Shown: piece after piece, positions 11,123 through 22,815 of the stretch
How positions within the stretch are numbered: position 1 is the first letter of the stretch
Layout: each line of letters starts with the position of its first letter
Origin: Sarcomyxa edulis
Taxonomy: Eukaryota; Basidiomycota; Agaricomycetes; Agaricales; Mycenaceae
Direction: 5' to 3'
Length of the DNA stretch: 64,000 nucleotides
NCBI GenBank assembly: GCA_009761415.1
Contig: QUOL01000014.1
Span: forward strand, 682,001 to 746,000
Program-made: the position numbers and the translations under genes
Notes under the pieces: model-generated
The model's input: only the letters and a program-made list of their open reading frames with translations
Databases searched by the model: none
Told to the model about the DNA's origin: nothing

Positions 11123-12117
11123 GTCCCTTCATGTTCTCCCACAGGTTCCGCCAACATGCGTTGTACAGTCACACTTCCAGAAACAAAGTCATGTCCCTTG
11201 TCTCAAATGTCAAGATATCATGTGTCTATGCCATGCAGTTAATCGCAAACCAAGATCAAGACGAGAGTCGTGGGTCAATACTGATGTGACCCTTGATTAT
11301 TGCGGATTCAGACTTCTCTTATTGTTGACTTTCGAACCTAGTATCAGTTGGGGAATTGACTGACCTGCACAGGAGTACGTTATCAAGCAGGTAGATGCGA
11401 CCGCATATGCCGGTAAGCACCATGTTCTTTGGATTACCACGATCCCGGTTCACCTAGAGTTGCCTCATCTATACAGGTGGCCGATACTGCGCGCTGTCTC
11501 TACGAAAACAATTTGAGCTATCATGAACCCCAAGTGAATTATCTGAACTGCTCCATCCATTGCTGCATTGTTCTTAGTGCAAGGTTCGGAGGACGGTACA
11601 GGAAGAAGTTGACGGGCCCCGCACGATGTTTGCCCTTTGCCACTGTCATGCCGGTGCCTGATAAGACCTCGATCGGAGACGCGAAAGCGCGTTATGATTA
11701 CGCATTGTCCACAATCGTATCCGGCGTGGACAATCGTTGTGCCGCTCCAGTGCTCCTTTTGCTTCAGGTCTTTAACACATTATCAATTCGGACATCCTTT
11801 GAAGCAGCGCTGAGCACCTTTTTGTTCTCTTGATTTCGTCGAGATGCATGTCCCGTGTTTCGTAACTTCGCTCCAACTTCGCCCTTCTCCCGTATCTCCA
11901 AATATTGGTCGCTTCTCCACCTGATCAATCAACCAATCGGGCATCTATCCTCGCCGTGATGAAGGGAACGTAAAGGGGTGGCATGTAGTACCACTTCTAT
12001 CTCTCAGAAGTACTGTCTTGCATGCTGTTCTCCAGCGCCATGTCACGTTGGTAGTGGCTCTGATTGGTCTTCAGGGAAGGTAAGTACTTGTCCTATACAT
12101 TGATTGTCGATATACTC
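11123..12117. other. P450 intergenic spacer with relic
   Basis: Spacer of about 1 kb between P450 copies 1 and 2. It contains a decayed P450 fragment (11371-11602). The remainder, including an open frame around 11429-11833, does not look coding. Confidence 0.5.
11371..11602 (+). pseudogene. Decayed P450 fragment
   Basis: A short stretch at about 11371-11414 reads VIKQVDATAYAG followed by a GTAAG donor, matching the end of exon 4 in the intact copies (for example [13 protein letters not shown] in copy 4). About 60 bp later, after a CAG acceptor, GTGGCCGATACT resembles the 14 nt I-helix micro-exon. Near 11582-11602 the string GGTTCGGAGGACGGTACAG resembles the FGFGRR exon end plus its donor. 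The pieces are in the right order but most of the gene is deleted, so this is a relic of an additional tandem copy. Confidence 0.6.
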
Positions 12118-14262
12118 ATGGCCTTTCACTCTCTCTACGACGTAGACAACATTGCTGTGTTTCTTGTGTGTTGTCTAACGGTCGCGGTCGCGGTTATACT
12201 GCGCACGATCCTTCGAAAACATATTTCAGGTTCCCTCCCTTTCCCTCCCGGTCCCAAAGGCCTAGCGATTGTAGGAAATGCTGGTGATATCCCCTCGTCC
12301 CATCCATGGATCGCCTACAGCAAGTGGGCCAAAAAATACGGCGATCTAGTTCATCTTCAAGTATATGGACAGCACATAGTCATTGTGAACTCGGTGAAAG
12401 TCGCTCATGAGCTTCTTGGCAAGAGATCAAATATATACTCTGATAGGCCCCTCATTCCGATGATCGAATTGTGAGCGACCATTCCCATTCTCGTTGCTTG
12501 TTTTTTTGGCTCAAAAATCCTGTAATAGGATGGGATGGGATTTCAACGTGGGGCTTATGCCCTACTCAGACTCGTGGCGAAGACATAGGAGACTTATGCA
12601 TCAAGCCTTTCGACCCAAGGCGTCACTCAACTATCGACCGTTTCAACTCAGGAAAGTGCACGAATTCCTACAAGGGCTTCTGTCAACTCCCGAAGATTTT
12701 GTACTTCATTACAAGACGTACGTGGTCATACCGGTCGATTGTACCGCAGTTCGACTCGATTTTTTTTGACGGATGTGACATAGTCTAGGAACCTCGATGA
12801 TAATGGCCGTTCTATATGGGTACGAAGTCAAGCCGAAAGACGACCATTTTGTGATCATCGCGGAGGGGGCCGTCGCAAAGCTCTCAGAGTCTGTATTCCA
12901 AGGTGCTGCCATTGTCAACACGTTTCCCGTACTACGTCACCTTCCTGCCTGGTTCCCCGGTGCTGGATTCAAAAGATTCGCATTAGAAGCCAAGGAGCTG
13001 ACAACAAAAATGCAAAACGATCCGTTACGATATGTCAGAAGACAAATGGTGAAGCGAAACTGAACAACCTCCCCCGAAGTCTCCTTCTGACCACCAGATT
13101 TCAGGAAGCTGGAGTTGATCCGCATTCTGTGGTTGCTGAGATGCTGTCGAGAAATGACGCTCAGGGTGGACCGATAGAGGAGGAAGATACGATCAAACAC
13201 GTAGCAGCAACTGCATATGCCGGTAAAAATTTGCCCGCAACTCTTCTCGTTATGTTTATCTCACACACAAGTCCCTCTATATGATAGCTGGTGCCGATAC
13301 TGTGAGCTCCTTTTTTTGGATATAATCCCTACTGCTTCACGACTTGTTATTCAGACCGCTTCGTCTATTGCAACATTCCTGCTTGCGATGTGCATGTACC
13401 CAGACGTTCAGAGGAAAGCACAGCTAGAAATCGATACCGTCATAGGCCTTCAGAGGCTACCGGACTATGATGACAGACCAAATCTGCCATATGTCGAAGC
13501 AGTCTATCGCGAAGTTATGAGGTATGTCTGCTGTTTATTTTGATGAATCTATATTGTCGCTAAATAACCACTCTACTAGATGGCATCCTGTATTACCACT
13601 GGGAGTTGCTCATGCCACCATAGACAACGATATCTATAACAATTATCTGATCCCAAAAGGTGACCTAGAGTCTCATGCGCTCGTTCTTTCTGTTCATGAT
13701 TTCTTGATAGGTGCCACAGTCATATCCAACATATGGTAGATGGACTGGATGATCAGTTTTGTATCAGTAGCTTGTGGATTGACTCGTACTTCCAGGGCTA
13801 TGACGCATGACGACAAAATCTATTCGGACCCAGACGCCTTTATACCCGAAAGATTCCTTAAATCTGACGGACAGATCAACGACGACGATACGATACTTGC
13901 ATTTGGTTTTGGCAGACGGTACAGTCCCTTCCTATTCGTAACTGAGAAATCTCTGAACCGTCATCCAGCATTTGTGTTGGTCGTTATGTCGCTGATACTA
14001 CGGTATGGGCGACCGTTGTCTCCGTCTTGGCCACGTTCAGTCTTGCGAAAGCGATGGATGATGCGGGTAAGGAAATCAAGATTGAAGAAAACTATACAGG
14101 TAGTCTCTTTAGGTATGTGTTTGAGATACAAGTATCATCGACTCTTTGATTAATAGACACATCAGTCATCCACTCCCATTTCGATGCTCCATAACACCTC
14201 GATCTGCTGAAACGGAGAGACTGGTCTTGAGCACTGTGGTGGCTCGAGGTATGAACGTATAA
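12118..14262 (+). CDS. Cytochrome P450 (O-methylsterigmatocystin oxidoreductase-like), copy 2
   Basis: Eleven exons: 12118-12470, 12529-12717, 12784-13048, 13105-13222, 13288-13301, 13355-13521, 13580-13659, 13711-13735, 13796-13918, 13969-14112, 14166-14262; 524 aa. The anchor VDNIAVFLVCCLTVAVAVIL is followed by LPFPPGPKG. I-helix AGADT, K-helix EVMR, IPERFL and heme loop FGFGRRICVGRYVA are intact. The C-terminus extends a few residues beyond the other copies because their stop codon is not conserved here (it ends ARGMNV). ER-bound monooxygenase, substrate unknown; tandem position suggests it arose by local duplication. Confidence 0.93.
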
Positions 14263-15591
14263 TATTGAATACTTCCCATCGCCGACTTTTGTATATTTTT
14301 CTCATATCTCTTGTATGCTAAATCTTCCGCGTGCTAGGCATCTTATAGGGCCAGTTAAGCGCCTTCAAATTGGAGTCATGACGCTGCCTAGGGACGGAAA
14401 GACAGCTGTCGCGACATGCGAACAAGATGAGGTTAAGATCCAAGAGCGAAACGGTGAGCGTTCTGTAACAAATCAGATGCGCTTATGAAGTATCTGCTTG
14501 GAATGAGACGGTAGCACCATGCTTCGGAACGACTTTGCACCAAAGTTCCAACTTTCTCTGGGGCCTCGGATACACACGGAGATCCAGTCACCAAAGGATA
14601 CTTACCTGTTCTCGAGGTCTCGAAGGTTTGGAACTCCTCGAGCCTTGTGACCGGGCTTCGATTGGAGTCAAGCTTGCCACTGATAGGGCACTTTTGAACT
14701 ACAACTACGTGTACCAATCCCAAGTCAGGTTGATTACGATTGGCTCGTAAGAAAACGAGAGCTCAGCAGGGCGCTTCTGGGAGATTGATATTTGTGAGTG
14801 GATGGGCATGAGGAGAACCGTTTGACCGTGACCATCGTGGTAAGATCGTGATTTGTGGAGTGGTGATCCTCATGCTAGATTTTTGGTGGGAGACCTTACC
14901 CCAAATCCTGATGAAAGCCACCAATAAGATTCACTTTGAACGTGTTGCAGTTGCACGCGACGAGGAGACTGGTGGAGTGATTCGGGATGCCGGTCCTCGG
15001 CCGGTGCCGGTCCGTGCCGCAAAACAAAAGCAAGTACCGTGACTTCGGTCATCATGTTTTTTCTTCGGATTAGCATGAGCATAGGATGCAAGATATTCGA
15101 CATGCTCTGTCGGAGAACCAGGTCGACGCGAACGATGGCTTATATCGCATTGCATTTACGTTATACTCAATCGCAGCACCTTGTCTCAGCGCTCGCTCAG
15201 TCTTTGAAGTACGTACAATCAACTCTTCCAGTTCTGGGACGTGTTGACTTTTCAAAAGTTACTAAGCTATATCTAGAATGTCAGCCTGAACAACCAAAAG
15301 TGGAGAGGTTCCTAAGAATGAAATTCACATGTTGACATGATCCCCCTTCTTTGCCCCTTCTCATTATAACCACCGTGGGCGAAGCGAAATTCCAGATAAT
15401 GGAAGTAGTCCGTCTATTGGAGCAGCTCCTTTGACAGGTCGACCATCTTCGCATTACAATCCATTCCATATTCGTGGCGTTGTCACTTCCTGACACCGTG
15501 GTTTTCAAATCATGTACCCAGGCTCAGGGTGAGTGCGAAATAGCAGGAAACATAAAGACGAAATTTTTCCATCGCCTATCAGATATTATCG
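14263..15591. other. P450 intergenic spacer with duplicated block
   Basis: Spacer of 1.3 kb between copies 2 and 3. The part 14917-15250 is related to 17930-18370 in the next spacer, and the 110 bp before the ATG is related to the corresponding region of copy 4, so gene and flanks were duplicated together. An antisense frame here shares LAFVLRHGPAP with LASVLRHQPAL in the other spacer but is broken. Confidence 0.6.
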
Positions 15592-17728
15592 ATGACTTTT
15601 CACGCTCCCAACAATTTGGACCTCATTTTCGCCACTGCTCTGTGTTGCACCATAATCGCTCTGTTAATCGATAGAAAAATCCGAAAACAAGATGCTGGCC
15701 GACCCCCGTTTCCTCCAGGACCTAAGGGTCGAGTTATCATTGGCAATCTAGCTGACATTCCTTCAGCTCAGCCATGGGTCACATTCACCGGGTGGCAGAA
15801 AGCATATGGGGATCTCATTCATCTACAAGTCTTGGGACAGCACGTTGTCATCGTGAACTCGGTCAAAGTCGCGAACGATCTTTTCGAGAAACGATCGACC
15901 ATTTATTCGGACAGGCCGGTGGTGCCAATGATAGAGTTGTCAGTTCGTCACACTCAGATTCTACTTCTACTCAATCTTACGCAAGTTATATTAGGATGGG
16001 GTGGGAGTTTAACATGGGACTCATGCCCTACTCGGACAGATGGCGAAAACACAGGAGACTCTTTCACCAAACTTTCCGACCCGAGGCATCACTCGCATAC
16101 AGACCTGTCCAGCTCAGGAAGATGTACGACTTGTTGCAAGGTCTTTTATCCAGTCCCGAAGACTTCATGCAGCATTATAAAGCGTGCGTAACCTTTTGCC
16201 ACACCTTATCTGAGTCTTTGACGAGCTTATTATAGTCTAGGAGCCGCTGTGTTGATGTCTATCATGTACGGACATGACATGCAGCCAAAGGACGATCATC
16301 TAGTCCTAATAGCCGAAGAGGCTACCGCCAAGCTGTCGAACTCCGTATTTCCCGGTGCTGCTGCCGTCAATGCGTTCCCTATGCTCCGTCACCTTCCTGC
16401 GTGGCTCCCGGGCGCTGGTTTCAAACACTATGCACTCGAAACTAGAAAGCTGACGGCGGATATGCAAAATGCTCCGTTGCAAGCTGTCAAGAAACAAATG
16501 GTAAAAGACACAATTTCGCTTTGAGGTGCTCTCGAGTTTGTGTTTCTGACCGCGTATATTTTCAGGAAACTGGGACTGATACTTTTTCCGTAGTGGCAAG
16601 ACTTTTGGCAAAGAACGATGCACAAGGGGGTCCGGGAATTTCAGAGGAGGAGGATTTCATCAAGCAGGTAGCTGCGACTGCCTATGCCAGTGAGTTTAAT
16701 CGTCTCAAATTACATTATTTTTCCCTATCTGAACCCTCTCAAAGCTGGAGCTGATACTGTGAGCATCGCATCGAATTAGTATACGCGTTCCAGCGACTAA
16801 AATATTGGTTACCATCAGACCGCTTCCACCATCGCATCATTCTTCCTTGCTATGTGCATCAACCCAGAAGCACAAAGGAAAGCACAAGAGGAGATCGACA
16901 CTGTCATTGGTCCTCACAGATTACCAGATTTCGAGGACAGAGCAAATCTACCATATGTGGAAGCTATGTACCGTGAACTTATGAGGTATGCCTACTACCT
17001 ATGAATGAACGCACGCAGAGGGTTGTCGAGCTAACGTCTGGATCAGATGGCGTCCAGCAGTGCCACTCGGTGTTGCGCATGCTTCTATGGCCGACGATAT
17101 CTACAACGACTATTTTATCCCGAAAGGTGGGTTTATTTTCGTCTCTTTGAAGACATCCTCCTAATCTCGCCATATTGACAGGCGCCACCGTCATAGCCAA
17201 TCTATGGTATCTACGACTTATTCAGAAAACCAAGTCCCCGTTGACACGCAGTATTTTCCAGGGCTATGACTCACAACGACAAATTCTATACAAACCCAGA
17301 TGTCTTCATCCCCGAAAGATTCTTCAACGCCGATGGGCAGCTCAATGACGACCACGATCCGGTAGCATTCGGATTTGGACGACGGTGACATTGATACATT
17401 TCATCGCCCGAATCAACATCAATACTGAAATTGCTGTTATTCTTAGAATCTGTGTCGGTCGACACTTGGCTAGCTCTACGGTTTGGGCTGTTATCGCCTC
17501 TGTCCTGGCCACATTCAATATTGCGAAGGCCAAGGATAGTGCAGGTAAGGAGATCGAGATTGGAGCACAATATACGGACGGTCTCGTCAGGTATGAACCT
17601 CTTCTAAGTTTAGAGACTGGCCTCAGCTAAAGTTACTCTATAGTCATCCGCTACCGTTCCAGTGCTCCATAACACCCCGCTCAGCAGAGGCACGGGAGCT
17701 CATATTAAACGCAGCGACCCGGGAGTAA
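15592..17728 (+). CDS. Cytochrome P450 (O-methylsterigmatocystin oxidoreductase-like), copy 3
   Basis: Eleven exons: 15592-15938, 15995-16183, 16236-16500, 16566-16689, 16745-16758, 16819-16985, 17047-17126, 17182-17206, 17262-17384, 17447-17590, 17644-17728; 520 aa. Anchor LDLIFATALCCTIIALLI, hinge PPFPPGPKG, ExxR as ELMR, IPERFF and heme loop FGFGRRICVGRHLA are present. Because exon 4 ends in A rather than G, the I-helix motif reads TGADT instead of AGADT. It is clearly the closest relative of copy 4, with exons 6-7 and the intron between them nearly identical. Active-site residues are intact, so it should encode a functional ER monooxygenase. Confidence 0.93.
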
Positions 17729-18901
17729 GGTCCTCAGTACTCTGTCTGTCAATCAGATCTGTTTGATAGACAGAGTAGTCATCCACTCCCATTTCGATAA
17801 CGCTCGAGGCTGAACGTATTACGTTGAACACGCATCCTGTATACTATCTTCTCATGCCTCTTATATACTCAAACTTCTGTGTTCTAGGCGTCATATATGC
17901 AGACCTCAACCTAAACACCCATTATTGAGGTTCGACTTGAACATTTTCGAGGCTTGCAAGGCGGCAAGGCCGAGAAGGCCGAGAAGGCCGGTTCAGTGCC
18001 GGTTGGTGCCGCAAAACAGAAGCAAGCAAGCTTCCAAGTCTAATCATCGCATTTTCCGCGATCTTTTGGATCGCTTGCAGCTGCAACTTCCTCATGAACT
18101 CGAGGTTGGTAGACTTGACTTTTTCTTCGTCTAGATTCGAAAGGACCGCGTCGGTGACCTCCTCATCCTCGTGACAAAGAAGACCTCTTTGCAACACGTG
18201 ATGCAAGACATTCGACGTGCTCTGTCCAAGTCCGCGGAATCAGTCTGACGCGAACGATGTCTATATTCGTTTTTCCTGGACCTTTCACAGCACCTTGTCT
18301 CAAGTCTGTGATATCCCTCTTGAAGTACGTACATCTGACTCTTCTGATTCTCGGACGTGTTGACTGTGGCACTCGCGTAGCACATCTGACACTGCTATGC
18401 AGCCGGCGATTCCGTACTCCGTCTACATATCTAGGTATGACAGAATGATGGAATATGTAACTGAATCAGGGAGTTCCATTGTAACCCGTGGCATGAGAAG
18501 TATAGCAATTTGAACATGTCTCTGAGGCACGACAACGACTTTACCAAGCAGATGTGCGTATCCTCGTGTCGCCGAAATTACTTGGAGGGTACGTGCTCTA
18601 TCCAGGATCCCCGACTTGTCAATGTGATCACTGTCGAAAGTTTTCAGGCTTCTAGGAATAAAATTCCCGTGTCGAGCTCTACCCCTTCTCCTTCAAGTCA
18701 ATGATATGCACCGTGGGCAAGCGAAATCGAGCTTCTCTTCTGACAGGTCGACCATGTTCATATTACAATCCAATCCATCTCCGCGGTGGCGTCCCTTCCT
18801 GACACCGTGGCTCTCAAATTATGTACCCAGGCCTAGGGTGAGTACGAAATAGCAGGAAACATAAAGACGAGATTTTTGCCATCGCCTGTTGGCTCTTATC
18901 G
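17729..18901. other. P450 intergenic spacer with duplicated block and antisense frame
   Basis: Spacer of 1.2 kb between copies 3 and 4. The block 17930-18370 is related to 14917-15250. On the minus strand a 94-codon frame (17922-18206) contains helical, charged stretches such as VLSNLDEEKVKSTNLEFMRK and could be the end of a decayed gene, but its counterpart in the other spacer is disrupted. Confidence 0.5.
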
Positions 18902-21045
18902 ATGACTTTTCATACTCCTAACAATTTGGACCTCATTCTCGCCGTTGCGTTATGTTGCATCACAATCGCGTTGATAATCGCCAAAACCATCCGGAGACAA
19001 GATGCTAGCCGACCGCCGTTTCCTCCAGGACCTAAAGGTCAAGTTATCATTGGCAATCTAGCTGACATTCCTTCAGCGCAGCCATGGGTCACATTCACCG
19101 GGTGGCAGAAGACATACGGCGATCTCATTCATCTACAAGTCTTGGGACAGCATGTTGTGATTGTGAACTCGGTCAAAGTCGCTAACGATCTCTTCGAGAA
19201 ACGATCGACCGTTTATTCGGACAGGCCAGTGGTTCCAATGATAGAATTGTCAGTTCATTCCACTTAGATTCTACTTCTGGTCGAGCTTATGCAAGTCAAT
19301 CAGGATGGGGTGGGAGTTCAACATGGGATTCATGCCCTACTCGGACAGATGGCGGAAGCACAGGAGACTCTTCCACCAAACTTTCCGACCTCAAGCATCA
19401 CTCACATACAGGCCTGTTCAGTCCAGGAAGATGCTCGATTTTTTGCAAGGCCTTTTATCCAGTCCCGAAGACTTCATGCAGCATTATAAGACGTGCGTAA
19501 ACTTTTGTCACAAATCATGTGGGTCTTTGACGAGTGTCATACAGCCTGGGAGCTGCGGTGTTAATGTCTGTCATGTACGGACATGACATGCAGCCGAAGG
19601 ACGACCATCTAGTCCTAATAGCCGAAGAGGCTACCGCCATGCTGTCGAACTCCATATTTCCTGGTGCTGCAGCCGTCAATGCTTTCCCTGTGCTCCGTCA
19701 CCTTCCTGCATGGCTCCCCGGCGCTGGCTTTAAACGATATGCACTCGAGACTAGAAAGCTGACGGCGGATATGCAAAATGCTCCGTTGCAAGCTGTCAAG
19801 ACACAAATGGTAAGAGGAAACAAGTTCCTTTTGAAGTGCTCTCAAGTCTGTGATTTGACCGCGTAATTTTAGAAAACTGGGACTGATACTTCTTCGGTAG
19901 TAGCTAGATTTTTAGCAAAGAATGATGCACAGGGGGGCCCGGGGATCGCAGAGGAGGAGGATCTTATCAAGCAGGTAGCTGCGACTGCCTATGCCGGTGA
20001 GTCAATCGTCTCATATATTCTTATTATCCTATCTGAATCATCTCGTTCTTCCCCAAAGCTGGAGCTGATACTGTGAGCGTCGCATCGAGTTTGTCTACGC
20101 GTTCTAGCGACTGAATTCTCGAGATCATCAGACCGCTTCTACCGTCGCATCATTCTTCCTTGCTATGTGCATCAACCCAGAAGCCCAAAGGAGAGCCCAA
20201 GAGGAGATCGACACTGTCATTGGTCCTCACAGATTACCAGATTTCGAGGACAGAGCAAATCTACCATATGTGGAAGCTATGTACCGTGAACTTATGAGGT
20301 ATGCCTACTACCTATGAATGAACGCACGCAGAGGGTTGACGAGCTAACGTCTGGATCAGATGGCGTCCAGCAGTGCCACTCGGTGTTGCGCATGCTTCTA
20401 TGGCCGACGATATCTACAACGGTTATTTCATCCCGAAAGGTGAGCTTGGTTTCGTCTCCTCGACATTTTCCTACTCTCATCACATTGACAGGCGCCACCG
20501 TCATAGCCAATATATGGTATCTATGACTTATATAGAAAAATAGGTCCCCGTTGACACGCAGTATGTTCCAGGGCTATGACCCACAACGACGAAGTCTATC
20601 CGAACCCAGAGGCGTTCATCCCCGAAAGATTCTTCAACGCCGATGGGCAGCTCAACGACGACGATAATGTAGTAGCATTCGGATTTGGACGACGGTGACA
20701 TTGATACATCCCATCTCCTAGATCATCACTGACATGCTGTTTGTCCATGCCCTCAGGATCTGTGTCGGTCGACACTTAGCTAGCCCTACGGTTTGGGCTA
20801 CGATCGCTTCTGTCCTGGCCACATTTAATATTGCAAAGGCCAAGGATAGTGCAGGTGAAGAGATCGAGATCGAAGCAAAATATACGGACGGTCTCATCAG
20901 GTATGGACTTCTGCTTTCAAGTTTCGAAAACTGGCCTCAGCTAATGTCTCTCCACAGTCATCCGCTACCGTTTCAATGCTCCATCACCCCTCGCTCAGCT
21001 GAGGCACGGGATCTCATACTGAACACTGCAGCGGCCCGGGAGTAA
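18902..21045 (+). CDS. Cytochrome P450 (O-methylsterigmatocystin oxidoreductase-like), copy 4
   Basis: Eleven exons: 18902-19248, 19304-19492, 19545-19809, 19873-19996, 20059-20072, 20132-20298, 20360-20439, 20492-20516, 20572-20694, 20757-20900, 20958-21045; 521 aa. Motifs: anchor LDLILAVALCCITIALII, hinge PPFPPGPKG, I-helix AGADT, ELMR, IPERFF, heme loop FGFGRRICVGRHLA. It starts with the same MTFH-PNNLDL leader as copy 3, and the upstream 70-110 bp are alike. It ends 207 bp from the convergent dehydrogenase gene. Substrate not predictable. Confidence 0.93.
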
Positions 21046-21252
21046 AGTACTGCTTTGGGAGTCCACGACGGTTTTGGTGGGATTAATTACGGCGTAGTCA
21101 CTGGTAATATGCCACCGAATGTTTGAAGACAGCGTCGATAATCCTCCTCCCGAGCGGAGACGCATGAGTTTTTTCTGGTCCTGAATGGAATCTCTAGGCT
21201 AGAAAACTCTTTGGAAAATTACGGATATGGTTGAGAACATGATTCAAGAGAC

Positions 21253-22634
21253 TCATATATCTTTGACTTGCTCTTCCATCCAATCCCAGAGCGCTTTGCC
21301 TGTGGACGGATCCTGCGCATCCGCTCTGGGAGATCCTATTCTAGCCCACGGGATGAGGTACTAGTATTCCGATGAGTGATGAACATTTTCGATTCTGGTC
21401 CCCAAACGCGACACACCTTTCCATTGAAACCTGCACCTTCTGCAGACGTACCAGCCCATAACTGGGTCAGAGCTCCATAGGAAACATCATAAACGTATAA
21501 ATTCTTCAAAAATAAATCAGTTACCGGCAGGGAACAAATATATCAGACCGTACGGTGACATAGGCTCTGAAGCCCGCGAGGTTTCGCTGGATACCAGTCC
21601 TGAGATTACCTGCATATATTTCAGCTTCAAATTCACGAAGGTCATCAGTTTATGGACTTACCTGGATTCAAAGAGGTCGACACGATGCCTTGATTCCCGT
21701 ATCGACGAGCCCATTCCGCTGCTGCGACAACAACGCCCTATGTAAAACTGAAACCTCAGCCATGTAATACAATCAGAAGAAAAACCGACGGACCGTTTTA
21801 CTTTGGGAGTAAAGTTGCTGAGTCCCAGCGTTTCTTCTCGCTGGCCCGTCTTTGAAAGTATTGAAGTCTAAGCCGGACAGCAGGTGCCTCGACGACGAAA
21901 CGTTGATGACACGAGATTTTCCATCGGGCGACGTTTGGGCAGCTGCTAAGAGAGCAGGGAGAAGGAGCTTCGTGAGATAAAAATGGCCTGTGCAAAGTCG
22001 TTCGCAGTCAGGCTAAAAACACGAAGGGCAAGGCCAGGCGGATAGGTGGCATACCGAGAACATTGGTACCAAATTGTAGATCATATCCATCCGCGGTGAG
22101 AGAGTCAATTGGAGGAACCATGACACCCCTACGATATACACATAGAATCTTACAGAGACACTTTTCGAGTCGAACGCACATACGCGTTGTTAAACAATAT
22201 ATGGAGTTCTTTCTCTTTACTAGATATACACATTTGTAAAACACAGTTGATGGACACTAGCACTAACAACGTACCTCAGAAACTCGGTCGCAGCCCTCTT
22301 AACAGCCTTAAGGTCTGCGAGGTCCAACTTCAGGAAATGCGCGTCTTTCCCAGTGGCAGAGCGCAGATCTCGGACAGTCTCCTCTCCTTTCTCTTGGTCC
22401 CTTGAGGCAGCGTATACTTTGGCGTTCTGACTAAGCAAAGCCTTCGTCCAGGGGAGGGAATCAGATTGACAAAGTAGCAGATGAGGTACGACACACCTTC
22501 ACGGTCTCTTTTCCAATACCACTGTTTGCCCCAGTCACGATAACCACCTTTCCCGAGAGGTCAGGAACATCGTCTATGGAAAACTTGGATGGCGGAGGGA
22601 AGCTTTCAGACAGCAAAGATACCAAGAGACCCAT
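21253..22634 (-). CDS. Short-chain dehydrogenase/reductase
   Basis: NAD(P)-dependent oxidoreductase of the SDR superfamily, of the kind often annotated retinol dehydrogenase or WW-domain oxidoreductase-like in fungi. Eight exons: 22497-22634, 22275-22441, 22055-22128, 21794-21987, 21662-21737, 21554-21609, 21417-21503, 21253-21360, giving 299 aa. The cofactor loop is [12 protein letters not shown], followed by [35 protein letters not shown], the Ser-containing VINVSSSRH and the catalytic Y-x3-K as YSQSK. The C-terminal part has [13 protein letters not shown] and IPWARIG, usual in this subgroup. It could act after a P450 in a pathway, but it shares its promoter region with an unrelated nuclear protein, so a link to the P450 array is only positional. 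Confidence 0.92.
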
Positions 22635-22815
22635 AGTAATAGTGGAATTCTGAACTGGAGGGCCTGTTAATTGTAGCTTGGTTTCAAAATGATCATGAAC
22701 GTAGCAAGAAAAGCCAGAATTCGAGAGCGTCGGACGTTGTTGGACAGGTGCAAGTCTCGAGGAGGGGTGACCGCGTCTGCGGAAGTCACGTCCACCTTCA
22801 CTGTCTCACATCACC
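22635..22815. promoter_or_regulatory. Compact divergent promoter region
   Basis: 181 bp separate the start codons of the minus-strand dehydrogenase and the plus-strand coiled-coil gene, so both 5' UTRs and promoters must lie here. No TATA box is evident. Confidence 0.6.
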
